From: Firmicutes bacterium UBA5010
GTDB lineage: Bacteria > Bacillota > Clostridia > Tissierellales > Sedimentibacteraceae
DNA: 44,877 nucleotides
Assembly: GCA_002396645.1 (NCBI GenBank)
Contig: DGYI01000009.1
Coordinates: forward strand, 37,818 to 82,694
Direction: 5' to 3'
The notes under the pieces: generated by a model
Databases searched by the model: none
What the model was told of the DNA's origin: nothing
What the model saw: only the letters and a program-made list of their open reading frames with translations
Shown here: one piece after another, positions 17,437-23,795 of the stretch
How the letters are laid out: each line of letters opens with the position of its first letter
How positions within the stretch are numbered: the first letter of the stretch is position 1
Position numbers and translations under genes: made by a program

Positions 17437-17626
17437 TTCGGCAAGGTATAGTCTGCCGAAACGCAATTTTAGTCATTTTGCTTTTAAATCTCAACAAATT
17501 TTTAAAATTTTTAATGGTTTTTCATGGGGCGTGTTACAAGGACGCCCAGAGATTTTTTTGTTGTATAATTTTTTCGCGTTTTATTCATTCCGTTTTTTTT
17601 CGCAAGCTCAAAAAAAACGGAATGAA
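17437..17626. other. Hairpin-rich intergenic region, candidate phage origin/packaging site
   Basis: Three strong inverted repeats in 190 bp: TTCGGCA/TGCCGAA (17437-17460), GGGCGT/ACGCCC (17527-17547) and a 17-bp perfect stem, TTCATTCCG plus eight T paired with its complement around a nine-base loop (17584-17626). The spacing between Zot and Rep, and the density of stable hairpins, are like the intergenic region of filamentous phages that holds plus and minus origins and the packaging signal. No nick-site match can be proved here. Confidence 0.5.
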
Positions 17627-17664
17627 CACAAACGCTCCGAAAGCTACAGATATTTTGTGTGCAT

Positions 17665-18171
17665 TTATAATTTTCCAAGATTCATGAAATCTCCGAATTC
17701 GACTTCATCATTAGTATCGTACAAGTCGAATATTTTTTTATTTAATATTGATATTGAAAATCCATACTTTTCTTTAGATTTAGGATTTATACACTTTTCC
17801 ATACAAAACCTACCTATTCGGGAAAAGTCCCTTTGAAACTGTGTAACACGTCTAAGAGCAGTAGAAACATCTTGCATATCTTGAGCGGTATAATACAAAT
17901 CATTTCCTGCCTTTCCATGCTGTCTAATAGAACGCATAAACTCGAAGGGAATTTGTTTCCAAGCTTGAGCAGGTAAATAAATACCTGCTTCATCAATTAG
18001 GATAACCGCATCCCGCACTCCGAAAATCTCATTTAACTCTTTATAATAAGTGCAAAAAGTAGTGCTAAAATTAGCGTAAACTTTTCGACCTTTTTTATAT
18101 TCTTTATATGCTCGTCTAACCATATTGTAAGTTTTTCCTTGTCTTGGGAGACCTGTAAAAGCTTCTATCAT
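17665..18171 (-). CDS. zot: Zot-like (pI) phage assembly ATPase
   Basis: 168 residues. MIEAFTGLPRQGKTYNMVR holds the Walker A-like GLPRQGKT at the N-terminus as in Zot/gpI; VILIDEAG is Walker B and SIRQHGKAGNDLYYTAQDM matches the conserved RHxxxxDxxxxTQ stretch of the family. gpI drives extrusion of the filament through the membrane. It is about half the usual length and lacks the C-terminal membrane span and periplasmic part. The gene just upstream encodes a small membrane protein with a coiled coil that could supply the anchor. SD GAGGAGG before ATG is strong. This gene is the best single marker that the element is an inovirus. Confidence 0.88.
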   Translation of the reverse strand: MIEAFTGLPRQGKTYNMVRRAYKEYKKGRKVYANFSTTFCTYYKELNEIFGVRDAVILIDEAGIYLPAQAWKQIPFEFMRSIRQHGKAGNDLYYTAQDMQDVSTALRRVTQFQRDFSRIGRFCMEKCINPKSKEKYGFSISILNKKIFDLYDTNDEVEFGDFMNLGKL

Positions 18172-18173
18172 GT

Positions 18174-18407
18174 TTATACCTCCTCAAAATCTTCTTTTTC
18201 ATACTCTTTAAAATTATTTAATTCTTTTAGTTTAAACAATTCATTTTTATAAAAGGTTATTTCTTTTTTATACTTCTGACTTAATTTGTCCTCTAACTCA
18301 TGAATGTCCAATTGTTTTTTAAAGACGGATATTTGCAATAAATTCCAAACTTTAGAAAACTTCCAACCTGTAAAAAAACCAAATATTAGACACATAATAT
18401 ATAACAT
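18174..18407 (-). CDS. Small membrane/coiled-coil protein beside Zot
   Basis: 77 residues from the ATG at 18407 with AGAGG at good spacing; the longer frame to 18485 begins in a hairpin repeat. MLYIMCLIFGFFTGW is a membrane span, followed by a charged helical tail (HELEDKLSQKYKKEITFYK, likely coiled coil) ending in acidic residues. The Zot gene starts 3 bp after its stop. I do not recognise a family; a membrane partner for the short Zot ATPase is a reasonable inference from overlap and topology. Confidence 0.65.
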   Translation of the reverse strand: MLYIMCLIFGFFTGWKFSKVWNLLQISVFKKQLDIHELEDKLSQKYKKEITFYKNELFKLKELNNFKEYEKEDFEEV

Positions 18408-18433
18408 CTTATAAACCTCTCTTTGTAATTTCT

Positions 18434-18483
18434 GAACACATGCTTTTTCCTGATCGGATGCATCAGACTTAAAGAATGTGTTC
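18434..18483. repeat. GAACACA hairpin repeat, copy 2
   Basis: Arms GAACACAT/ATGTGTTC with loop beginning GCTTTTTCCTGATCGGAT, nearly the same as copy 1. Lies upstream of the small membrane protein gene. Confidence 0.78.
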
Positions 18484-18511
18484 AATTTTTTTAAAATAAT
18501 TTTTTATTTAT

Positions 18512-18561
18512 GAACACATATAATCAAAGCTGCAGCTAAGACCGGCTTTAAATATGTGTTC
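18512..18561. repeat. GAACACA hairpin repeat, copy 3
   Basis: Perfect arms GAACACATAT/ATATGTGTTC; the loop contains GCTGCAGC, shared with copy 4. It is only 28 bp from copy 2, between the VI-like gene and the following small gene. Confidence 0.78.
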
Positions 18562-18571
18562 GAAGTGTTCT

Positions 18572-18829
18572 TTAACCTCTTATAAAAGCAACGAGTTTTT
18601 GTACACACCAAAACACAAGAGCAAAAAAAGCAAATGTACAAAGTATAGTAAAGACAGTTAAAATTTCTTCTATAGGAAACATAACATTTAAAACTTGTAC
18701 TAAATCAACAAGATAATTAAACTTTTCCATAAAAGGGTTTAAATTTATTTTAGCAATTAAACCTCTCAAGGTAGACAAAACCCAATCTAAAAAACCCTCT
18801 ATCACACCTGTTATAAAATCCATTATCAT
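18572..18829 (-). CDS. Minor coat protein VI-like membrane protein
   Basis: 85 residues (start MIMDF; the second Met is an alternative) with AGAGG 6 nt before the ATG. Two clear hydrophobic segments: an amphipathic N-terminal helix region with a Trp (FLDWVLSTLRGLIAKI) and a C-terminal span FTILCTFAFFALVFWCVQKL with basic end. Size, hydrophobicity and position between the adsorption-type gene and the assembly ATPase match gpVI of Ff phages, which caps the filament end; the sequence itself is too short and divergent for certainty. Confidence 0.6.
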   Translation of the reverse strand: MIMDFITGVIEGFLDWVLSTLRGLIAKINLNPFMEKFNYLVDLVQVLNVMFPIEEILTVFTILCTFAFFALVFWCVQKLVAFIRG

Positions 18830-18840
18830 AATAAACCTCT

Positions 18841-19788
18841 TTAAGCATCCAGTTTCGGAATTACTTTATTAACAAAATATATAAAAAGGCTTACATAAAG
18901 CATACAAACTAATATATATCTTATTAATTTTATCTGTTCTTTAAATGGCTCTAAATCTAACATATTTAATTTAAAACCAGGGACAAATTCTATTTCAAAT
19001 TTAGGTAATTTATTTAAAGCTGACGGATCATCATCTATGCTAGGAGTTTTTATTAAATCTTTAGAATCATCTATAATGCTACCTACGTCACTTGGATACC
19101 TTATAACAGGTGTATTTATAATCTCTTTTGCTTTATTGCTTATTCCTTCCATTCCATCAGGGATTCCGTTATTATCACTATCAACTCTAAAAGAATCGCT
19201 AACAAACAATTTAGTTAATAAATCATCTAGTCTATTAATTAAGTTATCCAAATTTTTAGAAGTCGTAACCCTTATAGTATTAGATTTTTCACCTGCACGA
19301 TTAAGAAAATAGAAAGTGTAATCTCTTCCTGGAGAAAGATTAGTTACTGTTATAGAACTTTCGTTTATGCTAGATTCCCATAAAGAGCCATTAACATATA
19401 AATCTACTGTAGAATATAAGCTATTCCATTTTAATTGCACATAGGTGTCTGCTAATTCTATTACTTCTAACGGATAAACTTCTATTACTGTAAAAGGCAT
19501 AGTCTGCTTTGCTAATCCTGTATTGCCTAAACTATCTATAACTTTATACCAATACGTTTTACCGTTTTGCAGACCATGTTCAACATATCTACTTGATGTT
19601 ATTTCTGTTATAAAATAAAAATCTGTATTATTTTCGCTCTTATATATCTCATAAGGGGGATTGCCATTAATAATATTTAAATCAATTGCACCAGGAGTAT
19701 GAGACCCTTCAATCGACAGTACATAACCATAAACATAAAATGGAAAAAATATAAGTAAGAAAGTAATAATAATAATTATTTTTTTAAT
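18841..19788 (-). CDS. Secreted adsorption-type (pIII-like) protein with Fn3 domains
   Basis: About 315 residues. Signal peptide KKIIIIITFLLIFFPFYVYG, then two fibronectin type III-like domains (NGKTYWYKVIDSLG at about 75-90 and SPGRDYTFYFLNRAG at about 150-165), a calcium-loop-like DSDNNGIPDGME near 200 and a C-terminal membrane anchor (IRYILVCMLYVSLFIYFV). This is a pIII-like layout: exposed binding domains on a membrane-held stalk. A GTG in frame at 19797 sits inside the ribosome site; the codon 8 nt after AAGGAG is ATT at 19788, so I place the start there. SD position and the same pattern in the gene at 21212 support this unusual start. Confidence 0.72.
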   Translation of the reverse strand: MKKIIIIITFLLIFFPFYVYGYVLSIEGSHTPGAIDLNIINGNPPYEIYKSENNTDFYFITEITSSRYVEHGLQNGKTYWYKVIDSLGNTGLAKQTMPFTVIEVYPLEVIELADTYVQLKWNSLYSTVDLYVNGSLWESSINESSITVTNLSPGRDYTFYFLNRAGEKSNTIRVTTSKNLDNLINRLDDLLTKLFVSDSFRVDSDNNGIPDGMEGISNKAKEIINTPVIRYPSDVGSIIDDSKDLIKTPSIDDDPSALNKLPKFEIEFVPGFKLNMLDLEPFKEQIKLIRYILVCMLYVSLFIYFVNKVIPKLDA

Positions 19789-19804
19789 ATTAACCACTCC
19801 TTAT

Positions 19805-19833
19805 AAAAAAAAGAGGCAAGCACCTCTTTTTTT
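19805..19833 (-). terminator. Terminator after major coat gene
   Basis: Minus-strand AGAGG/CCTCT stem with a short TGCTTG loop followed by a T-run, directly after the coat protein stop. In Ff phages a terminator also follows gene VIII, giving coat mRNA in excess. Confidence 0.85.
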
Positions 19834-19834
19834 G

Positions 19835-19996
19835 TTATATCTTTTTAAGCCATTGCTTAGCCTTACCCCACAACCATGCAGCTACTACAAATATAATTCC
19901 TGCTGTTATAGCAGCTATAGTTATAATAACTCCATTATCTTTAGCAGTAGTAAAAATTCCTAAAAGAGCATCCATAATTGTACTCATTTCACCCAT
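19835..19996 (-). CDS. Major coat protein (pVIII-like), 53 residues
   Basis: Short frame on the minus strand with a perfect AGGAGG before ATG. The protein has an acidic amphipathic N-terminus (MGEMSTIMDALLG), a single membrane span (NGVIITIAAITAGIIFVVAA) and a basic C-terminus (KAKQWLKKI), the exact layout of filamentous phage major coat proteins: outer surface, membrane helix, DNA-facing lysines. No separate cleaved signal peptide is visible, so it may insert directly. A strong terminator follows immediately. The C-terminal 42 residues match the end of the protein encoded just upstream at about 28 of 42 positions. Confidence 0.82.
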   Translation of the reverse strand: MGEMSTIMDALLGIFTTAKDNGVIITIAAITAGIIFVVAAWLWGKAKQWLKKI

Positions 19997-20057
19997 TTTT
20001 ATTTCCTCCTTTTTTTAATTTTTTTATTTATAGTTTTAAATTATAGAATAAACAAAA

Positions 20058-21212
20058 CTATATCTTTTTAAGCCATTGTTTTGCTTTTTTCCATAACCAC
20101 ATGGCAACAACAAATACTATACCTGTACTAATAGCAGTAATCACAATCACAACACCGTTTTTTTTTGCATTTTCTAACATGTTTAAAATCGGTCCTAAAA
20201 TTCTATCCAAAAAAGGGTTACCTGTTAAACTTCTTGTTGTAAGAGGAAATGTAAGTACCAATTCTTCATTATCAACACTTCTTACAGTTAAATTCAAATT
20301 ATAATCTGTATCTGCTGTTAAAGTAGGTAAGCTTATTTTTAAAACATTATCTTGTATAGTACCTTGTAGAGAAACAGAATCAAGAGAAAGATGTGTAACC
20401 GAAAAAGACTTATTAAATTCTATGTTTATATCTTCTAAATCTAAAGTTAAGAAACTGTAAAAATCCTTATAAACTACATAAAAATTACTTTTTACTATAA
20501 AATTTAAAGTAGCTGTTAGTTCCTCATCATTATTACTAGTTACCTTTTTTAAATTTATTTTATAAACTCCCTCTTGCAAACTAGAAGTAGGGGTTATAGT
20601 TAACTCTTTGTTGTTTATAGAATGTATAAATTCTATAGAGTTTCCATTAGAATCTGTAAATTCTATATCAGAAAGATTAACCGTAAAATCTTTATTAAAT
20701 AAAAATTTATATGTATTATTTTCTGTATCTGCATTTTTACTAATAAGCTTAAATTCTTCTACAGGCGGAGTTGTACCAAAATTTCCGTTTAACTTTATTT
20801 GTCCACCAAATGTAACTGTATAACTAGGACTAAGCTGATTTATACCTAATCTATAATGGGTTACTTTAATTGTAGATATATCCCCATAGACAGAATCTAC
20901 AGTATAAGAAGCAACACCATTTGTGAATGTTACCTTTGCTGTAAATCTACTATGAATTACACCTCCTACATCTTCTAAAAATATAAGATTCAAAGCCTGA
21001 TTTATATTAGTAGAAGTAAAACCGCTTAAATCCAAGTTAGAAATATAAGAAGGTGAGCCAATAGCAAAATCAGAGCTAAATCTACCACCACTACTAGAAG
21101 ATAAAGTAACATTTCCAATAGAAAGAATTTTTTCTTCTAAAGCATAAACACTTGTGTTAAAGCTTAAAGCAAACATTAAAATACAAGTAATTATTAATAT
21201 TTTTTTATTAAT
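20058..21212 (-). CDS. Large secreted phage surface protein ending in a coat-protein domain
   Basis: 384 residues if started at ATT 21212, which is 8 nt after AGGAGG and gives a full signal peptide (NKKILIITCILMFALSFNTS, then VYA cut site); the first ATG (21176) would cut the signal in half and has no ribosome site. After the signal come a beta-rich cohesin-like domain (about 30-140), two SbsA/Ig-like domains (about 150-250 and 250-330), and a C-terminal 42 residues (NMLENAKKNGVVIVITAIST to KQWLKKI) closely matching the major coat protein encoded next. It is probably a minor tip or decoration protein built into the filament through the shared helix. Confidence 0.72.
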   Translation of the reverse strand: MNKKILIITCILMFALSFNTSVYALEEKILSIGNVTLSSSSGGRFSSDFAIGSPSYISNLDLSGFTSTNINQALNLIFLEDVGGVIHSRFTAKVTFTNGVASYTVDSVYGDISTIKVTHYRLGINQLSPSYTVTFGGQIKLNGNFGTTPPVEEFKLISKNADTENNTYKFLFNKDFTVNLSDIEFTDSNGNSIEFIHSINNKELTITPTSSLQEGVYKINLKKVTSNNDEELTATLNFIVKSNFYVVYKDFYSFLTLDLEDINIEFNKSFSVTHLSLDSVSLQGTIQDNVLKISLPTLTADTDYNLNLTVRSVDNEELVLTFPLTTRSLTGNPFLDRILGPILNMLENAKKNGVVIVITAISTGIVFVVAMWLWKKAKQWLKKI

Positions 21213-21233
21213 TTTTATTCCCTCCTTTCTTTA

Positions 21234-21320
21234 CTACTTTTTAAACCAAAGTTTAAATAACTGTATTGAAACACCAATCATAAACGAATATATGTATAAC
21301 TTAAAATAATCAAAATTCAT
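21234..21320 (-). CDS. 28-residue membrane microprotein (pVII/pIX-like)
   Basis: MNFDYFKLYIYSFMIGVSIQ then LFKLWFKK. The ATG overlaps the stop of the 33-residue gene (ATGA), so it is translationally coupled. One hydrophobic span and a basic tail, the size and form of the Ff end-cap proteins VII (33) and IX (32). Too short for homology, judged by position and pairing. Confidence 0.55.
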   Translation of the reverse strand: MNFDYFKLYIYSFMIGVSIQLFKLWFKK

Positions 21321-21418
21321 ATCTTTTTTAACCAATCCTTTGTTAAAACTATAAACACCCATGTGCAAAGGAAAGATGATATAAAATATACAAATTGTTC
21401 TAAAAAATAAACTTCCAT
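21317..21418 (-). CDS. 33-residue membrane microprotein (pVII/pIX-like)
   Basis: MEVYFLEQFVYFISSFLCTW then VFIVLTKDWLKKI. A single membrane span with a C-terminal DWLKKI that echoes the QWLKKI end of the major coat protein. It starts 2 bp after the stop of the 68-residue gene. Length is the same as Ff pVII. Together with the next 28-residue frame it forms a coupled pair in the place expected for VII and IX. Confidence 0.58.
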   Translation of the reverse strand: MEVYFLEQFVYFISSFLCTWVFIVLTKDWLKKI

Positions 21419-21420
21419 AT

Positions 21421-21627
21421 TTAATAGTCGAACATCATTAGAGCAACTATAAGTGCTAGGCTAAAAACTAGCAAGAACAATGCTATTTTAAAAGATGTTA
21501 TAAGCTCCATTATTTGTTCGAAATAAATATTTTGTTGCACTATATTCTCGTTTATTTGATTGAGGATTTCCATGTAATTAACTGTTTCTAATGTTTCTAA
21601 AGATTCCATTAATTCTAAATTTTCCAT
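21421..21627 (-). CDS. Small phage protein with C-terminal membrane span
   Basis: 68 residues. The N-terminal 45 residues are acidic and helical (Leu/Glu-rich, probable coiled coil), the C-terminal 25 a membrane span (IALFLLVFSLALIVALMMF). Its ATG overlaps the end of the 71-residue gene by 13 bp and has GGAGG upstream. No family recognised; a small structural protein is likely from its place in the coat gene block. Confidence 0.62.
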   Translation of the reverse strand: MENLELMESLETLETVNYMEILNQINENIVQQNIYFEQIMELITSFKIALFLLVFSLALIVALMMFDY

Positions 21628-21830
21628 AAGCTTCCTACCTCCACGGAATCATTACCCATTAAAAAAAATAAAATAAGACAAATAATAATACCTAATAAAG
21701 GGTATAAAAGAGTTACAATATCTTCACCCTCATGTAAATTACTAAAAAAGATTTGAACATTTAAGAAAATAGAGAGTAATAAAATTGCATACGGGGCTAA
21801 TTTTAATAAAAAAGAAAAATTTTCGTACAT
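21615..21830 (-). CDS. Small two-span phage membrane protein
   Basis: 71 residues with two membrane spans (about 12-28 and 41-58) joined by an acidic loop HEGEDI. AAAGGAG precedes the ATG. First gene of the structural block after the non-coding repeats. No family recognised. Confidence 0.62.
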   Translation of the reverse strand: MYENFSFLLKLAPYAILLLSIFLNVQIFFSNLHEGEDIVTLLYPLLGIIICLILFFLMGNDSVEVGSLWKI

Positions 21831-21854
21831 ACAACAAACACTCCTTTCGTTTTA

Positions 21855-21946
21855 GTTACTTAAAGATGTAGCATAAAAATATATAAAATTAACGCCAGCT
21901 AATAACTTATATATTGTTTTACATATGCTACATCTGTAAATAACTA
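21855..21946. repeat. Long inverted repeat at the end of the duplicated region
   Basis: AGTTACTTAAAGATGTAGCAT (21855-21875, shown here as its first 20 or so bases) is the near-complement of the stretch at 21926-21946 that starts ATGCTACATCTG. The 50-bp loop is AT-rich. The right arm also forms the first bases of repeat copy A, and the related ACATCTTTAAATAACT starts copy B. Confidence 0.6.
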
Positions 21947-22176
21947 AGATGCTTTAAAACGGATAAAAAAGGCGATAAATCGCATATACAATATGCTAAA
22001 AGTAAGGGAACTATCTTCTTTTAAAGGCACGCACATGATAAATCTTATAGCATTGGTTTATCTGTGCAAATTACACTTTTGCCTACCTTTACACTACTGT
22101 TTAGGTTATTACTCACGTGCCGTTATAATTTAGTTGGAACAAGCAAAGACACTTCGGCACTCTTGCCTTCGGCTTA
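21930..22176. repeat. Non-coding tandem repeat, copy A (247 bp)
   Basis: Imperfect duplicate of 22186-22411. The last 100 or so bases (TTTGCCTACCTTTACACTAC, CGTTATAATTTAGTTGG, CACTTCGGCACTCTTGCC) are almost identical; the middle is divergent and of different length. No ORF of note on either strand. It holds the inverted repeat GATAAATCGCATAT/ATATGC and CTTCGGCAC-type stems, so a structured RNA or replication/packaging signal is likely. Confidence 0.75.
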
Positions 22177-22185
22177 ATTAATACC

Positions 22186-22411
22186 ACATCTTTAAATAAC
22201 TAAGACGATAAATCGCATATACAATATGCTAGAAACACAAGGAAACAGTCTTCTTTTTAAAGGCACAAATGAATATGTCTTACAGCTTTTCTTTATCTGT
22301 GTAAATTACAATTTTGCCTACCTTTACACTACTGTTTAGGTTATTGTTCACGTGTCGTTATAATTTAGTTGGCACAAGCAAAGACACTTCGGCACTCTTG
22401 CCTTCGGCTTA
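22186..22411. repeat. Non-coding tandem repeat, copy B (226 bp)
   Basis: See copy A; begins ACATCTTTAAATAACTAAGA and ends CTTGCCTTCGGCTTA. GTGTAAA (about 22309) can pair with TTTACAC (about 22323) within the conserved half. Together with copy A it fills the 625-bp gap between the ssDNA-binding gene and the coat genes. Confidence 0.75.
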
Positions 22412-22412
22412 T

Positions 22413-22437
22413 AGCGAAAAGGCAATGCCTTTTCGCT
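22413..22437. repeat. Perfect 12-bp hairpin after the ssDNA-binding gene
   Basis: AGCGAAAAGGCA, one base, TGCCTTTTCGCT. No U-run on the minus strand, so possibly an mRNA end stabiliser or an ssDNA packaging/origin hairpin rather than a terminator. Confidence 0.6.
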
Positions 22438-22465
22438 TTTGCTTGGCTTTCGCTAAGTTTTATCT

Positions 22466-22798
22466 TTATGCTTCTGCTAGACTATCATCCAGCTCAGTCA
22501 TTATTATGCCTTTAAAATCTATGTCGGTTATTACCAGCTCAGGTTTGCCGTTCCCGTTCGTTTTCATACCAAAGCTTGCTTCGTAAATGCCAGGAACTTT
22601 AATTAAGTTGGCTTGTTTTAGAAAATCAATTGAGCCTTTGTTTACTTTTAAGCCTTTGTCTTGGTCTGTATGCTGTGGCAAGAGCTTGTCCGTCATCAAG
22701 TATTGCACAGAAACTCCTCTGTTAATTTGTCGTGTTCTTTCATCTTCCATTTCAAACGGTCTTGAATATAAAATTATTACATTTGATTTAAATTCCAT
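22466..22798 (-). CDS. Probable phage ssDNA-binding protein (gpV-like)
   Basis: 110 residues from the ATG at 22798 (GGAG at 9-nt spacing; two more upstream in-frame ATGs lie in or near a hairpin repeat). Small, beta-rich and soluble, starting MEFKSNVIILYSRPFEMEDE with an acidic C-terminus DDSLAEA as in many single-strand-binding proteins. It lies upstream of the coat genes, where Ff gene V sits. I do not see a diagnostic motif, so the assignment rests on size, order and acidic tail. Confidence 0.55.
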   Translation of the reverse strand: MEFKSNVIILYSRPFEMEDERTRQINRGVSVQYLMTDKLLPQHTDQDKGLKVNKGSIDFLKQANLIKVPGIYEASFGMKTNGNGKPELVITDIDFKGIIMTELDDSLAEA

Positions 22799-22826
22799 TT
22801 TTTTATTCTCCATTCTTTTTTTATTT

Positions 22827-22876
22827 GAACACATTTTTTTGTGCTGCAGCTCGCATCCGGATTTGTTTTTGTGTTC
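22827..22876. repeat. GAACACA hairpin repeat, copy 4
   Basis: Arms GAACACA/TGTGTTC; loop with GTGCTGCAGCTCGCATCCGG. Lies in the gap between the DNA-binding protein and the ssDNA-binding-like gene. Confidence 0.72.
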
Positions 22877-22889
22877 ATTATTTTATTTT

Positions 22890-23168
22890 TTATCGCAATA
22901 AGTCTTTATACTTATAATACAAGTCTGTCATTAATCCATTAAATTTTTTAGAATCTTCGTTAAGTTCTTCAAGTAATTCTTTTTTCTCTTTTATTTTATC
23001 CTCTTGGAATCGTAAGTCTGATTCAAAGCGTTTTTGCGAGTTTATAAAATAATCTATCATGTTGTTAATTTTGTCGTTGAATGTGTTTCCAGAAAATGTT
23101 TCTATATATGCAAGTGCTTCATCCGTTATCCTCATTGTTTTATGGTTTGTCCTCTGATTAGATGACAT
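22890..23168 (-). CDS. Ribbon-helix-helix/coiled-coil DNA-binding-like protein
   Basis: 92 residues. The N-terminal 45 residues (KTMRITDEALAYIETFSGNT then FNDKINNMIDYFI) have the beta-helix-helix pattern of plasmid/phage RHH proteins; the C-terminal half is a charged coiled coil (FQEDKIKEKKELLEELNEDS). A very strong GGAGG precedes the ATG. First gene of the leftward phage transcript and divergent from the repressor, so it could control copy number or early transcription. Confidence 0.55.
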   Translation of the reverse strand: MSSNQRTNHKTMRITDEALAYIETFSGNTFNDKINNMIDYFINSQKRFESDLRFQEDKIKEKKELLEELNEDSKKFNGLMTDLYYKYKDLLR

Positions 23169-23214
23169 TTAATCACCTCCAACCTTATATACAGTTATTA
23201 TAATAAACACCCAC

Positions 23215-23350
23215 CTTTCTTTTTTTATTTACCAACTTAACGTTTACATTTTTTTACTATCAATAAATAAAGAAATGTGTTATAATAATTGGTAAATTTA
23301 ATCGTTTTTTGTTTGTTTTGTGTTCATATTAAGATTGTAACACAAACGAG
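23215..23350. promoter_or_regulatory. Divergent control region of the prophage
   Basis: Between the leftward DNA-binding gene and the rightward repressor. TATAAT at 23281-23286 faces right. Left of it TACCAA (about 23230) and right of it TTGGTA (about 23289) form a wide inverted pair, and TTTGTGTT/AACACAAA (about 23316-23345) forms another; both are candidate operators for the XRE repressor. A second TTATTATAAT-type -10 faces left near 23198-23208. Confidence 0.45.
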
Positions 23351-23404
23351 AACATAAGTCAATAAAAAATACAACAAAGGTGTACAATTTTGAAAGGGGA
23401 AAAC

Positions 23405-23779
23405 ATGGAAAAACTAAACTCTAAGGAAATAAGTGAAAGAATAAAAAAAATATTAAATGAAAATAACATGAAACAGATTGAATTATCGAAGATAACTGGA
23501 ATTTCAAAAAATGCTATTAGCAATTATCTATCAGGAGAAAGAATCCCAGACACACAAAATATATATTTAATATCAAAAGCTTTAAATACAACGATAGAGA
23601 ACTTATTGGTAGGGAAAGAAAAAAATAATCTTTCAATCGAAGAACAGAAAATAATAGAAATATATAACAAACTTACGGATAAAAATAAAGGTAAAGCAGA
23701 AATGTTCATGGAACAGAGGCTTGAAGAACAAGAAAGTGATTTAAAATCATCAGCTTTGAAAGATACAAAAATAAGCTAA
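23405..23779 (+). CDS. XRE-family (Cro/CI-like) repressor
   Basis: 124 residues from ATG 23405 with GAAAGGGG upstream; an in-frame TTG at 23390 lies before the ribosome site. Helix-turn-helix at about residues 20-55 (MKQIELSKITGISKNAISNY, LSGERIPD), with QNIYLISKALN following, the classic HTH_3 pattern. The C-terminal 60 residues are helical and charged with no peptidase part. Likely the lysogeny regulator of the phage, opposed to the leftward genes. Confidence 0.85.
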   Translation: MEKLNSKEISERIKKILNENNMKQIELSKITGISKNAISNYLSGERIPDTQNIYLISKALNTTIENLLVGKEKNNLSIEEQKIIEIYNKLTDKNKGKAEMFMEQRLEEQESDLKSSALKDTKIS

Positions 23780-23795
23780 ATAAAGGGGCAAAAAA

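Noticed and set aside
17381..17836. 151-residue plus-strand ORF over the rep-zot gap
   Set aside because: It runs antisense through hairpins and into zot, has no ribosome site and low-complexity Phe/Ser-rich content.
21930..22411. CRISPR array
   Set aside because: Only two long repeats that are nearly adjacent, with no short regular repeat-spacer pattern and no cas genes.
22314..22901. Plus-strand ORFs of 90 and 104 residues
   Set aside because: Antisense shadows of the ssDNA-binding-like gene and of the non-coding repeats.
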